Counted from the stretch's first letter, positions 9,700-22,229 are shown. The stretch is 64,000 nucleotides of DNA from Imbricaverruca yamaguchii (GCA_034440575.1 JAOTOL010001501.1:607501-671500), one strand, 5' to 3'. A program made the numbers and translations. The notes: generated by a model not told the origin, from the letters alone.

Positions 9700-12635
9700 C
9701 CATATTCATGCAAAAGACATTGAATATAAGCGAAACCATGCCGCCCCGTGTCCGACCCAGGGGTCATATTCATAATCATCAGCACTAGCAGCATGGCACC
9801 AGCACTGATGTATTGCCGAGGTGGACCACCTCCATCCATAATGTGCTACAAGTACCGATAGGGGACATGCGCGGGTACGCTACTGGTGGCGCTTCGTTTG
9901 CACCTAGCGGCGGATGTTCGAACTGTAAGCATGCCATTGGGTTGCATGGTGGCCGCGGTCGCTAGATGCAAAATCTTGAATACAATTGTCAAAAACAAAG
10001 GAAGTATGCTATCTAGAGATTTTTCCCCGCCTGTGATGGATGCATTCATAATTTATGTATCAGCTGATATCACTTAGACTCCAGTATAATGGTCATTAGT
10101 AATCGTCAATTTTGTTCTAAGGTTGTCATCTCTACGGAATTTCCTAGAGCTTAAGCATGGGGAACGCCGGAAGCATGATGTGGTCGCATATGAATTTGAA
10201 TATTTTGATCAAAGAATGGTAGGAACTAAAAATGACCCCTGGAACGCCTTCAGAATTGATCGCTCGTTTCAATGAAGGTATTTCTGATCAACTGACACTG
10301 CCTCTACACATCGTCAAATTTGATTAAAGATGAAATAACATCGCAACGATGTCTGCGAGGACAATGTCCATTTGGTGCAGATGATAAGGGTGCTGGTGTA
10401 CGGGATCTTACTTTTTTTGTCTTCTTTTGTATGAAACAAACCTTGTCTTAAATGCATTATTTATGAAGCAGCATCATATAAATAATGCTAAAGTCACCAC
10501 ATGTGAAGGCAAATGTTCGTCCCCACCTTCACCGCGAGGTGTGGGTACAGTCAGCCTGTTTCGAGTCGGATCGAGTGGTATACAAATTAATGCCAATTAT
10601 TATGATACTCATATCTGGATACGGTAGTACCTGAACATGATATTATAAAATACCCTAAACCAAGAATGTTTTTTGTTTTCTTTTATCCCCTTGGATATAC
10701 CGCTGCCCTCGTCATTTCCACCGTTGCTGAATCCACCGGAATCGGCAAGACCAGTAAACATCATAGGTGTTGAAACAGGGGAGAAGTGGTATGGTCCCCC
10801 ACTTTTCATGGTTGTTTTTGCCTCCCTTCCACATACACATGCACACTTTTTGAGACGTTCCTATGCCTCTGGTGGACGTGGCCTAGACGAGAGCTTGGAC
10901 TAAGAGGTCACGTCCTTTGGCGTATGCAGGCTTACCATCAAAGCTCACCATACTCGGACCCAATATAAATTCTAAGAGTGGGAGTGTTGAAGGACTGAAA
11001 GCGGGCACGCCTACCTATCCCAGCTAACATAGCATATTTGAACCCTAGGCGGCTGGTCGCTCAAAGCTTTATGTAATTTAACTATAAGAATGATTGAGTA
11101 TTTTGCAGAAATACTTTGCATAAAAAAATAACTATTAAAAAACCTCTCGTGCCGTCTCTACCTCATTCAAAGTCCGTCACGACACCCATGCATTGTGTCA
11201 CTAAAAGTCCATGCAGCTGCTAAAAAGTGGGGCACTTGTGTGCTGTTCATCAATGGAACGTACACAAGCTCGGTGCCCCGCCACGACTTGAAGGTTGGTG
11301 AGATTCCACAGCCTATGGATTTATGAAGACGCTAAGTCTCATCGGGAGTGTCCAACTGTTCTGGCTTTTTCAGTTATTGTTGGGTAAATGAAATATTGAC
11401 ACCTCGCTAAATTCATCTGAGTGGTCCGAGAAAGTCATTCTGAACTATCGCGCAGCTGAAGCTCTGATCTAAAGGTACACCAGCACACTCAAGTGGTGGA
11501 AGTTTTATTCGAACCCTTGAGAACCATTAACTTTGAAATGATGTTATTTTTATGCTCTCAATCATGATTAGGCAGCAAGGGATCCAGCATTATTAGGGTG
11601 GGGGAATCAAACATCAGCATGGACCAAATGATCCAGGATCAGTAGGTCAGCTTCCTAGTTTTTTTTCTAATATTTTACTGTAATTTTCAGCACATATTGC
11701 AACACACAAAGTTGAATTTTCTGTATTCTTTAGTTTGTCAATTAAAAATATGGGATTCATGGCAAAATGGTGGTCACCTCGCTATAATTCTGGTAATAAA
11801 TGTAGTTTGTTTTGACTTTTCTTGATATTCGGCAACAGCCTTGAACAACACATTTACTGATATTCACATTCAACACCAATGCCTGAGGCATTCCAGATTT
11901 TGTGAATGGCAAACCAAGGGGAACAATATTCCACACCGGTGTTTACATCATTAATATTTTCTCCTATTAGCACCACGTGCATGTACAGTATCATTGGGCT
12001 TTAATATATTCACAAGATAGGTTTTAGACACATGTTATGTGCAGTAACCAAATAAAGGGGTTAGGTTAAGCTTAGTCAATCTTTTTCGTTAAAAAAATTG
12101 TTCTTTGTTCTTCAACTTCGTTTGGTCCTTCACAAGCAACTTTTGCTGTTAGTTCGGGGCAGGTTTTTAATTTGATGCTTGAGAAGAAAAATTGTTCTAT
12201 TCTTTTCTCCATCTTCCTATTTTTTCTTACATTAGAAGTTCGTCCAGGTTAGTCTAGACCAGATTGCATTTTTCCTTCTAATTAACATTATTTGGTATGC
12301 TATATGACCCAACCAAAAGCTCCTTTTTATGGTGTTACGTTTTTTCTAATTAAGAAATATAAAATTGCAGAGGAAGTGACTGGTCGCATCATGCTAACTA
12401 CCTTTCCAAATATTACAGTCAGGAAAAAACTAACAATTACAAAATTGCCTGAAGGGAAAAACAGATATACAATATTATGCATACCATAGGTATTGTTACT
12501 TGCAATTTTTAAACATTCATTTCTTGCGAATTAAATAGCAGGACCAATGAGATAGCACAACACTTTGGGAAATTTGTGTATTAGAATAGTTTTTGAATTC
12601 TTCGAATTTGTCCAATACAGTGTTTGTCAACATGA
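9700..12635. other. No gene recognised
   Basis: AT-rich intergenic or intronic sequence. Frames are short and show no domain. No splice-flanked GC-rich exon was seen. Confidence 0.45.
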
Positions 12636-13507
12636 TTAACCCGTCCCGTCTCGGGGGTTCTTCAACAGCCCCAACCCCCTCAGGTTATTCGCGGATAACG
12701 GACGAACGGCGCGCGACAGCGCGCCCAAATTTGGCATAACCTATTCCCACATCAATTTGACATGCTGATTCAAAATGTTTAGGCCAGGTCATCTAGGGCC
12801 ATCGGGTTAGTCAAGGTCAAGTGAGGTCACCTCCCAAAACGTTCAACCAGTCCTCACGCTTTAACGGATGCAGATATTTTCATGAAACTTTCACCGTTTG
12901 CTTATCCTTACTGATGCAACAAAACGTACCAGGTCAATTTTTCATTTGGTTTCGCCTTTGACAACATATAAGTTTTGCGTAATTGTCAACTTCCAGTTCA
13001 AATAGAGGATTCTGGCTAAAGTAAGGATTTTTATCAGTGGAAGTTGACTTCCAACAACATTTCTCGGTCTGCTCTACCCATTGAAAAAGGAAAATTAAAG
13101 AAAACTTGGAAACTCAAAATTTTGAAATTTCAAAAAACAAGTTTTTATTTTAGAGGCGACAGAAGAATTATAGCCCTAGTCGATTTCGCTGTCCTTTTCT
13201 CATTCCAAATAAATGTGTTTTTTTTTCATATATCCCCAAAATGAACTGCCCAGAATTAAAAACATAATGTAAGTCGTGAAAAGTCGTGAAAATCTAACAC
13301 CCATGGTGACGTCACTTTTGGGGATTCTTTTTTTTTTGGGGGGGGGTGGACACGGGCCTTCCGCCATACTCGTCGAGCGCTTTCTGATGACACCTCTTTT
13401 GTTTTCCTGCGATGCTTAGTTTGGATGTTAGAGGTGGTCTTCAACCGCCGCCCCCCCCCCCCCCGGACGGTGTGCGAGGATTTGACCGGAAAGACGGCGC
13501 GGGTTAG
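12636..13507. mobile_element. Probable TTAA-type inverted-repeat element
   Basis: The left end TTAA-CCCGTCCCGTCTC (12,636 on) resembles the inverted right end, which reads CTAA-CCCGCGCCGTCTT on the minus strand (up to 13,507). The flanks are TTAA and TTAG, one substitution from a TTAA duplication. TTAA targets and CCC...GGG ends are typical of piggyBac-superfamily elements. The interior (about 860 bp) is non-coding and contains T/G and C homopolymer runs near 13,327-13,347 and 13,450-13,464. Confidence 0.45.
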
Positions 13508-15190
13508 GACAACGTGACCAATAATTTCCTCTGGCAAAAATTACTCATCATTTGACAAGCACAATCATACCAAAAACGTTCTTTCATTCAGATAATATAG
13601 TGTAAAATATATGCAAAAATGAGATATCATAACATTGCCTGAGAAAACCTAAATAGCATACAGTCTAACAAGCCTAATGATGTAATCTAAGGTACCCTAT
13701 CCACGCCTAATCTTCCCTTTAGAAAAAACAAAGTGAGAAAATGACAAATATTGAATCATTTTCCCTAGCTAACCTAGCCTGAATTTTATTTAAAAAAAAG
13801 AAAGCTTAACATTTTTATTAAATTTTATTAAATTTTATTCAACATTGAAAAAATGTTCCCAGCATACAGGATACCTTGCTTAGCTTAACCCTGTGTGTGG
13901 TTCATGAAGGTGAAATGTGTGTAAAGCTTGTCATTGTTGCCTTAAACTACAATACCATTTGAAAACATTGTTAAGATGATTTGGGCTTTAGCCTTGGCTT
14001 AGCTTAACTTAGCTTAACCTCTTGTGACAAGAGGTTAAGCTGGGTTAGGTTAATTTATGCTCCATCATCATTCCCAATGTAATTATTTTTGGAATGTTAC
14101 CCAGCTCAGCCCCTTTATTGCCTGCCTTCTGACGTGTAAACATTTACAGAAGAATGTATTGGCAATACAAAAATGAAACTGAAAAAAATGACCTTAAAAG
14201 TTTTGGACAATAAAAACTGATATAACTGAAGCTATGAAAACATATCTCCTGTTTTCTTTATGGAGTTAAAATACATGCGAAACATGTGCTGTGAATGCCT
14301 TAAAGTATAGCAATACTGGAAGTTATGCACTCTTGAAGCAAATGTTTCATATGAAATTTCACCAGGTATGGTGTGTAGGTACCCATATTGCCACAATCCT
14401 GCAAAACAAAGGACAAGCCTAAACATACCATTTGCATGTGACATCCAAATCAAATAAATCTGAACACTACTTCGGAACTTCAACATGTAGGTACCCAGAC
14501 AGGGTGTGCTTATCCAGCAAACTAACATTCAAATACTGGGATTGTATGATGAATGCTGCCTATCCCCAGCTTGATAATTAGTATGGTAAATTTTGAATGT
14601 TCGGACATTCCTATAATGATTCTGAGATGTTGTGGCATTTGCGGAAATTTCTCACTATATTATTTGCTGGTTGGAAAATTAAATATACTAAAAAAAGCCA
14701 TGGTCAGGTACATTCCTCACTCAGGCATCCCTTGCTGTGAAAGCACATGTAATATTAATGCTTGTGTCCCTGTTTTCTTTTTCTTTCTTTTTTAAATCCT
14801 GATACAGCTAATATCACCTACTCGTGTGTGTGTGTGAGCTTTGCCAGCCTGCCACCGTGTGGTGATATCGGCTGTTTCCGGTTGAGAGAAGATGTGTAAG
14901 AGAGTGAGTAGCGTAGGGTAGGAGGATGAATCCGAGGTGGAGGTTTAGTAGAGTCGTCGAGCAGTGGTGAAGTAGCGTTGAGATCGTCTTGAAGAGTAGA
15001 GCTGAGGTAGTCCGGATCGATTGAAGATGTAGAGCTGGTGCAGTAAAGCTGTTTGAGAGCCGGAGATGATGAAGTCGAGAGAGAGAGAGTTAGTCCGGAC
15101 GGTGCCACATTGGGGTATGGTGTGTAGTGGGGGGGGGGGGAGGGTCGGGTCATCGCCAGAATTGAACATTGCAAGAACATAAGTATATAC
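13508..15190. other. No gene recognised; contains a perfect short hairpin
   Basis: AT-rich sequence. At about 14,016-14,041 TTAACCTCTTGT and its exact inverse flank the dinucleotide GA. A minus-strand frame at 14,818-15,288 is Ser/Thr/Pro-rich and may be 3' sequence of the adjacent LINE, but no domain is visible. Confidence 0.4.
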
Positions 15191-15379
15191 TTCTCTCTTT
15201 TATATTTTTTTATATTTTTTTTTTTTTTTCTTTTCTTTTTGTAACATATCTTTTTCTCTTTTTCCCCCATTTTCCTGGTTTTGTTCATTTTCTCAGTCGT
15301 TTTTTAACATATCTTTTCCTTTTTTTCTCATTTTTCCTTTTTCTCACAATTCTTCCATAATGCGTGTAGTTTTGAGAAA

Positions 15380-15640
15380 GTGGAAGACGTGTTCGTGTAA
15401 TGCTGGATGGTCGTCGTTGAGGGGCGTGGTGAGGTTCAGTGGGATGTTGTTCGTGGTGCGGTAGTTCGTGATATGTTGTCTTTGGTTGTTGTATTTGGTG
15501 CAGTATATGAGCATGTGTTTGACTGTGAGTGTGTGGTGGCAGGTAGTACATTGTGGTCGTGGTACATTGAGTAGGAGGTATGAGTGTGTGAGTGCTGTGT
15601 GTCCTATGCGTAGTCGTGTTAGTGTCCGTTCTCATAGTCT
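15380..15640 (-). pseudogene. LINE ORF2 C-terminal CCHC-type knuckle
   Basis: One minus-strand frame contains TRLRIGHTALTHSYLL, then CTTCHHTLTVKHMLIYC, the C-x2-C-x8-H-x4-C-like knuckle found at the end of I/Jockey-type ORF2. The frame is closed a short way downstream. Confidence 0.75.
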
Positions 15641-16049
15641 CGTGTTTTGGTTGATGGAGTGCCAGTGTTCGTGTTTGGGGTGTATTTCGTGTAGCTGTGT
15701 TGTTACTGTGTCCTATGTTTGTTGTATGTGTTTGTTGATGGCCTGTCGTATTGTGGGATAGTAGTCGGATTGTGAATAGGGGCATTGTGTGGTTTGTTGT
15801 GGCTATGTTTGATTCTGTGTCTGCGTGTTCGTTGCCGTGTATGTTTGTGTGACTTGGGATCCAGAGAAGTGTTTGCCGTTGTGGTATGGTGAGTTGTTTG
15901 TGGATGCGTAGTATTTTGGGTATGAGGGGGTGTTTGCATTTGGTGTGGGGTGTTATGCTCTGTAGTGCTGATATTGCGTCTGTGGCTATGATGTTGTTTT
16001 CAATTTTGGTGTTGTAGATGGTGCAGTATGCCGAAAAGATTGCGAATAA

Positions 16050-16412
16050 TTATGCTGTGTATGTGGATCCTGTGTCGTGCTGACGGGCGCGTAGGATGAC
16101 CCGCGGCGGCGCTGCGTTGTTGTACAGCACCGCCGCTGCGCACGTCTGCTGTGTATGTGATTTGGAGCCGTCTGTATATATGATGTTGTAGTTGACGTGC
16201 TGTGCTGTGAATTGTAGGAATAGTTGTTGTATTTCTGCGTGTGTGTATGTGTCTTTTGGCTTGTCAATGAGGAAGTGTGTGTTGGGTGTCGCCTGTTTCC
16301 ACCATGCGATGGGTTGTGGGGGTGGTGTTGTCGTTGGGAGTGTTAGGTCTAGTGTGTTAGCGTGTCGGTGTATGCGGCAGCCTATTGTGGTTTGTAGTCG
16401 TGTGGAGTTCAT
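16050..16412 (-). pseudogene. LINE RNase H domain
   Basis: The RNase H signature IIYTDGSKSH is followed by CAAAVLYN. The domain would remove RNA from the RNA/DNA hybrid. It is truncated by frame breaks on both sides. Confidence 0.8.
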
Positions 16413-16639
16413 GAGTTGGTGTCTGCGTGCTGTGCGGAGTTTTAGTGCCTGTGTGCATGGGTGTTGTTTCGTGAGTTGTGTTTTGTAGTGGTATCTAAGT
16501 AGTGCTTCTGTACGTCTGTGCTGTAATTCTGGGATGTGGTTGTATATGTGAAAAGCGTGAGAAGGTGAGGTGGTGAAGGCTCTTGTGACTATTTGAAGAG
16601 ATCGTCGTTGAATATAATCTAGAATTTTTAGGTTTCATG

Positions 16640-17545
16640 TTGCTGCGTTTTCAAAGAGTGGGGATCCTTATTCCAGAATTGGCCGAATGAGTGATTTGTA
16701 AAGGGTCAGAAGTGTGTTTCGGTCGGATCCCCAGTGTGTGCCAGAAAGTGTTCGTAGTATGTTGATTCTGAGGCGCCTTTTTGTATGTTTAGGAAGTGTG
16801 GCCGAAAAGTTAGTTGGTTGTGATACCTATACATTTTGTTTGAATGATATAGAGGAGGAGTTTTTTTAACAAGACGTTCGAATAATTTGTGAAAGCAGCT
16901 AGTGAGGGCAATAGGGCGATAGGAGGTGCAAAGGGCTGAGTCTGTGTTTGGTTTAGGTATAGGTAGGAGAGAAGCGTGTAGCCAGGATTGTGGGTATGTA
17001 TGTGTGGTCCATGCGGTGTTGTAGGTGTTGAGTAGTGTGTGTAGTGCTGATGTTGGTAGGTGTTTGAAGAAAGAGTAGTGAATGTTGTCCGGTCCTACAC
17101 ATGTGTTACCTGTCTGTGTGATTGCTAGTTGTAATTCTGTAAGTGTAAATCTAGTGTTGTAGAGGTGTGTGCGTGTGTGTCTGATTGGGGGTGGGGGGTT
17201 TCGTGCCAGTGTAGATGATCTAAGATGGTAATGGTCTGCGAATATGTTTGCTATTGTTTGGGGGTCTGTTGTGATGTCGTTGTTGTGTCTAAGTGTCATG
17301 GCTTCGATTGGGGGTCGTTGTCGGTGCTGAAATGTTTTCAAAAGTGTCCGAATTTCGCCTAGAGGTGTAAATCTATTAAATTTAGTGCGGAATGTGTTCC
17401 AAGAGGTCTTTTTTGCGTCTTTGATGATGGTCTTACATAGTGTTCTGAGTTGTTTGTATGTTGCTAGTGTGTCTGGTGTGCGGTGTCTTTCGTGTCTATG
17501 GCGTGCATGATTCCTCGCGCGGATCGCCCGGTGGCAGTCACCATT
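16640..17545 (-). pseudogene. LINE reverse transcriptase, N-terminal half only
   Basis: The fingers region is clear: TCVGPDNIHYSFFKHLP, then SYRPIALTSCFHKLFERL. After LVKK the sequence jumps to text equivalent to the thumb (QLTFRPHFLN), so the palm with the YADD box is missing. The inverted copy at 19,356-20,399 retains that palm, so this is an internal deletion. Continuity is lost at about 16,800-16,860. Confidence 0.85.
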
Positions 17546-17548
17546 CCA

Positions 17549-18425
17549 TCAGGAAGCCGCGCGAGGTTTGTGTTGACGTCGTGGTTTTGTTTGTGGTATG
17601 TGTGCTGTGGTGATGAGTATGTCTGCAAATTGTTCTGGTGATAGTTGGGGTCTATGGGCTGTTTGGATTGCTAAGGATTCTGAGAAAGGGTTCCAGGATG
17701 CTTTTTTGAGGTTCCACCGGCCTGGCTGAGGGTTGGGTGGGCCGGTGGTCGGGATTTGGTCAAGGGTAATGGTGATGGGTGTGTGGTCGCTAAAATGTGG
17801 GTCAGGGTCGGATGTCCAGGACAGTGTGAGGGCTATGTGGGAAGAGGCAAGGGTGACGTCTGGGGTTGTAGGCAGGAGGGAGCTCATAGGTACTAGGTAG
17901 GTTGGTGAGCCGGTGTTGAGTATTGTGAGATTATGCTGTGTGGCTATTGCGGTGAGTGTGTGCTCTGTGATCAGGTTGTGTTGTGCGGGTGTCCCATAGG
18001 GGGTGGTGTGAGTTGAAATATCCGGTGAGAATAACAGGTGAGCGAATTTGGCCAAGTGCTTTATTTAATTCCGAAAGCGTTTCTGTGTTCCACGAGGGTG
18101 GATCGTAGATGTTGATGAGTGTGTAACCTACGTTGTGTACATGAATTTCTGTTAGTAGTATGTCTGCCGTGGTGTCGAAATGTATCAGGCGGTGAGGGGT
18201 CGTATTCCTAATGTATGTGCATACACCACCTGATCTGTGTGGGTTGTGTGTGTCGTGTCTGTGTATTGTGTATTGAGGAATGTGAAAGTGATACGGGGCG
18301 TGGGGTTTGAAGTGTGTTTCTTGAATGCATAGTGCTATAGGGTTTGTTTGTAGTGCATAATGGTTAAATTCAGGCCAGTGTCCAATGAGTCCGTGTGTTC
18401 CATTTAATTATTATGTTCATTGTTT
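17549..18425 (-). pseudogene. LINE AP-type endonuclease, catalytic Asp replaced
   Basis: Recognisable endonuclease blocks: CIQETHFKP (catalytic Glu), GGVCTYIR, a GDFN block that here reads GYFNSHHPLW, and the terminal SDHTPI. The Asp-to-Tyr change in the GDFN block should abolish nicking. The frame is open from about 18,055 to 17,549 and is broken upstream. Confidence 0.75.
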
Positions 18426-18432
18426 GTATGTG

Positions 18433-18864
18433 TTAGCGCGGGTGTGTGGGCGTTTGGGTGATGGTTGTTGTTTGGTTGTGCTCTTGGTTGGCCTGCGTGG
18501 TTGAGTAGTTGGTGGTGTCGGCGTTTGGGGGGGGGGGGGTCGTGTTGTCTGAGTCGGTTGCTCTGTGTTCTCCTTCCGTCTGCTCCTCCGGGTCTGTGTA
18601 CTGATCTGTGTGTGCGTGTGGTGTAGGTGGTCTGTCCAGTGTGTGTGTGGTGTGTGGGGATGCTCCGGGTGCTGGTTGTGGTTCAGGTGGCGGTGGAGGG
18701 CGGTAGGATGGAGTAGATTGGTTTGGGTGGTTTGAAGGTCCTGGTGTTGGTGGTCTGGTTTTGCGGGTGTTTGTATTAGGTGGTGTTCGGTTGTCCTGAG
18801 GTTGTGGTTGTTTACCTACTCCTATATCACCTAGTCTACAACAAAATGAATATGCTGCCGTCAA
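18433..18864 (-). pseudogene. LINE ORF1 C-terminal remnant
   Basis: A Pro/Thr/His/Asn-rich 143-residue frame directly upstream of the endonuclease. No zinc knuckle or coiled coil was recognised. Its position and composition fit the end of a LINE ORF1; function is not otherwise shown. Confidence 0.45.
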
Positions 18865-19009
18865 CCTTCATTATGGCGTGAAAACATAAACAATCCATGT
18901 TATGCGGCGATGATTGCGCCAAGTGCGCCACTATGCGAACATAATCAAGAGTATTCTCACAAGAAATTGCGCATGCGCAGAACGGATGTCCGCCTTCAAC
19001 ACTAGTATG

Positions 19010-20704
19010 TCCCCAACCGTGGACCAAAGCAATCAACAGACCCCAATTATCACCAGAACAATTCGCAGACATACTCATCACCACAGCACACCAACACATA
19101 CCACAAACAAAACTACGACGTCAACACAAACCTCGCGCGGCTCCCTGGTGGAATGATGACTGCCACCGGGCGATCCGCGCGAGGAATCATGCACGCCATA
19201 GGCACGAAAGACACCGCACACCAGACACACTAGCAACATATAAACAACTCAGAACACAATGTAAGACTATCGTCAAAGACGCAAAAAAGACTTCTTGGAA
19301 CGCATTCAGCACTAAATTTAATAGATTTACACCTCTAGGCGAAATTTGGACACTTTTGAAAACATTTCAACACCGACAACGACCCCCAATCGAAGCCATC
19401 ACACTTAGACACAACAACGACATCACAACAGACCCCCAAACAATAGCAAACATATTCGCAGACCATTACCATCTTAGATCATCTACACTGGCACGAAACC
19501 CCCCACCCCCAATCAGACACACACGCGGACACCTCTACAACACTAGATTTACACGTACAGAATTACAACTAGCAATCACACAGACAGGTAACACATGTGT
19601 AGGACCGGACAACATTCACTACTCTTTCTTCAAACACCTACCAACATCAGCACTACACACACTACTCAACACCTACAACACCGCATGGACTACACATAGC
19701 TTCCCTCAATCCTGGTTACACGCCTCTCTCCTACCTATACCTAAACCAAACACCGACTCAACTCTTTGCACCTCCTATCGCCCTATTGCCCTCACCAGCT
19801 GCTTTCACAAACTATTCGAACGTCTTGTTAAAAAGCGCCTCCTCTATATCATTCAAACACAGCACTTAATCTCTCCTATTCAATCAGGCTTCCTTCCAAA
19901 TCGATCTTGTTTAGACAACCTCACCTACCTGATCACAAACATCCAGGAAGCGGCGGCCAGGAAACACTCCACGACCGCCGTCTTCCTGGATCTAAAACAA
20001 GCCTATGACACCATCAACATAACAGCACCATTACAACACTTACACAACATCGACATACAAGGCAGACTGATGCACTACCTCCATTTATATCTACTCAACA
20101 TATCTTTTTAAGTAAAAATTGGGCCCCACACCTCAGACACCAAATTCCCCACCACCGGTTTAATGCAAGGCTCAGTCCTCAGTCCCCTACTCTTCATTTT
20201 AGCCCTCAATTCCGCCGTCACCGACAACTTTTCGACCAAAATTGCAGTCTACGCCGACGATATAGTACTATGGACGTCAACAAAAGCACCAGCACACGCA
20301 CTAACAGTATTACAACACGCACTAACAGAACTCAACAACAAACTCGCCACACTTAACCTCCATATAGCACCACTCAAATCCAAATGTATGATTTTCTGAT
20401 ACAACAGAGACACAAACTTACGACCCCTATAAATCAACAATTCACCCATTCCCTTTGTCACCACAACAAAATTTCTCGGTATCACATTAGACACACAACT
20501 AACTTTTCGGCCACACTTCCTAAACTTGCAAAAACGCGCCTCAAAAAGAATCAACGTACTACGAGCACTTTCTGGCACACACTGGGGATCCGACCGAAAC
20601 ACACTTCTGACCCTTTACAAATCACTCATTCGGCCAATTCTGGAGTACGGATCCCCACTCTTTGAAAACGCAGCTAAATCAAACCTCAAAATTCTAGAAA
20701 CAAC
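19010..20704 (+). mobile_element. RNase-H LINE, plus-strand copy, truncated at both ends
   Basis: Same family as 15,193-18,864 in opposite orientation. It begins within the late endonuclease (around PQLSPEQFADIL), runs through the whole RT, and stops abruptly after KILETT at about 20,704, where a CR1 ORF1 begins. The 5' ends of the two copies face each other across about 150 bp. Confidence 0.85.
19356..20399 (+). pseudogene. LINE reverse transcriptase with YADD box
   Basis: Fingers (GPDNIHYSFF), the motif A region AVFLDLKQAYDTIN, QGSVLSPLLF, and the catalytic AVYADDIVLW are all present. The frame is interrupted by one in-frame TAA at 20,109-20,111 and closes at 20,397-20,399. A thumb-like region follows in another frame (LTFRPHFL..LQKRASKRINVL). 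With two or three repairs absent, it is inactive. Confidence 0.85.
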
Positions 20705-20708
20705 AAAT

Positions 20709-21252
20709 ATGTCCCAGGCATTGGATGACTGCCCCCAGGATAGTAGTAGTAAGGAGTCAGTGCTGGTCATAGGAGACTCTCGTGTGCGACATTTAGAGCG
20801 GGTATTTTGTAAAGGTAGGAGGGACAGGAGGTGCATCATCAGGCCTGGTGCCAAGGTGAAGGACCTGGTACTTTCGGTGGCACAGGTCACCAGTGATCAC
20901 CAGTTTAACACAGTCATAGTGCATGTAGGGGTAAATAACATAGGTCATACCAGGAGTGAGGAGCTTCTGCGGGAGTACAGGGCCCTTCTGGCCACCCTGA
21001 AGGGTACCAATAGAGTCACTGTAACAGCAATTTTTCCTAGGGCTAGAGCCTCCCCTGAGTGGAGCTCTAGGGCACTGGCAGCTAACGCCAGGGTAGGAAA
21101 GCTCTGCCATGAGCTAGGTTTTACATTTGTAGACAAGTGGAGCAGATTGTATGCATCGTAGGACCTCTATCAGAGGGGTGGCCTGCACTTTTCTGAGAAG
21201 GGGGTCCATGTGTTAGGCAAAGTATACGAGCATGTCCTTCAGGGAAACTAGT
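20709..21252 (+). pseudogene. CR1 ORF1, SGNH/GDSL-type esterase
   Basis: The SGNH hydrolase blocks are visible: VLVIGDSRVRHL with the nucleophile Ser, VIVHVGVNNIGHT in place of block III, and GGLHFSEKGVHVLG with the catalytic His. Esterase-bearing ORF1 proteins are known in CR1 and L2 LINEs. An in-frame TAG at 21,159-21,161 separates the first two blocks from the last. The frame closes at 21,250-21,252 while the next frame is already open, so ORF1 and ORF2 may once have been continuous or overlapping. Confidence 0.8.
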
Positions 21253-22194
21253 AAATGAGGTGGGGAGGGATGAAATTGCATTGCCAACTCAGGAATATTC
21301 CAATAGTGTCAGCCAAGGCAATAGAACCTCAAAGTCTGCAAAGAGGGACAGCAGCAACTCAAGGGGACAGAGTTATAGTTCATCTAGTGATAAAAGAACT
21401 CCTCAATATGAAAAAGCCAAAGGTGGTTATGGAGCATTTGTTAAGTGTATGTTGTTTAATGCTCAGAGTATCCGTTCCAAATTTGATGAGTTCAAGTGTT
21501 ATGTTGCTGAGGAGGAACCAGATTTTGTTTGCATTACGGAGGCATGGGTCAGTGAAGGGTATTTTGGAGATAACTTACAGGACCATGAGATCCAGGGATA
21601 CAATATGTTTTTGTGCAAGAGGGGTCCAGCAATGAAAGGGGGTGGTGTAATGCTCTATATGAATAGCTTATTCAGTTCTCAAAAAGTAGCAGGTGGGGAT
21701 ATAAATGTGTCTGTGGAGTCCATTTGGCTTGATGTCACTGTGGGAAAAGGCAACAGCAATACTCTTAGGATAGGAGCTTTCTACCGATCAGGAACCCTGC
21801 CACATTCTCAGCAACTGGAGCTTGACAAGGTGATTTGTGAGGAAATCAGTAGAAACTTTAAGAGGAAGTGCCTTATTCTCGGTGACTTTAATCTAAAAGG
21901 TTATGAAAATGCTGGTGTTGGCTCCCATCATGCAAAATGTTTAGGAAATGCTTTGAAGAGAACCTGTTCTTACACCAGTTTGTATCGGAACCTACCAGGC
22001 ATGGTTCATTCTTGGACCTTGTATTCTCGGATTTAAGTGACTTGGTTCAAGACTTGACTGTAGGCGAAACTCTGGGAAAAAGTGACCATAACATAGTTAG
22101 ATTCAAAGCACATGTAGGGGAAATTATCAAGGATAATTTGGTAAAGGTTCCAAATTTCAACAGAGCAGACTTTAACGGCATGAGAGCGGTTTAA
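21245..22194 (+). pseudogene. CR1 ORF2 endonuclease domain
   Basis: AP endonuclease blocks: CMLFNAQSIRSK, FVCITEAWVSEGYFGD, GGGVMLYM, LILGDFNLKG, and after a frameshift near 21,940-21,960 the terminal LGKSDHNIVRF. The main residues (Asn, Glu, GDFN Asp, SDH) are all present, so the damage is limited to the frameshift and the stop at 22,192-22,194. Confidence 0.85.
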
Positions 22195-22229
22195 GTGTCA
22201 TCAGATGGGAAGGAGAATTATCCAATTTA

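Larger units (their letters stand above)
15193..18864 (-). mobile_element. RNase-H-bearing LINE, minus-strand copy, RT core deleted
   Basis: Non-LTR retrotransposon of the I/Jockey-like group with RNase H. On the minus strand it reads ORF1 remnant, AP endonuclease, N-terminal RT, an RT gap, RNase H, and a C-terminal zinc knuckle, and ends towards an A/T-rich tract near 15,193-15,240 that reads as poly(A) on this strand. Frames are broken repeatedly. A better-preserved RT of the same family lies inverted at 19,010-20,704. Confidence 0.85.

Noticed and set aside
18836..19156. Small frames between the two inverted LINE copies
   Set aside because: Partly LINE sequence read out of frame and partly unique spacer without domain content.
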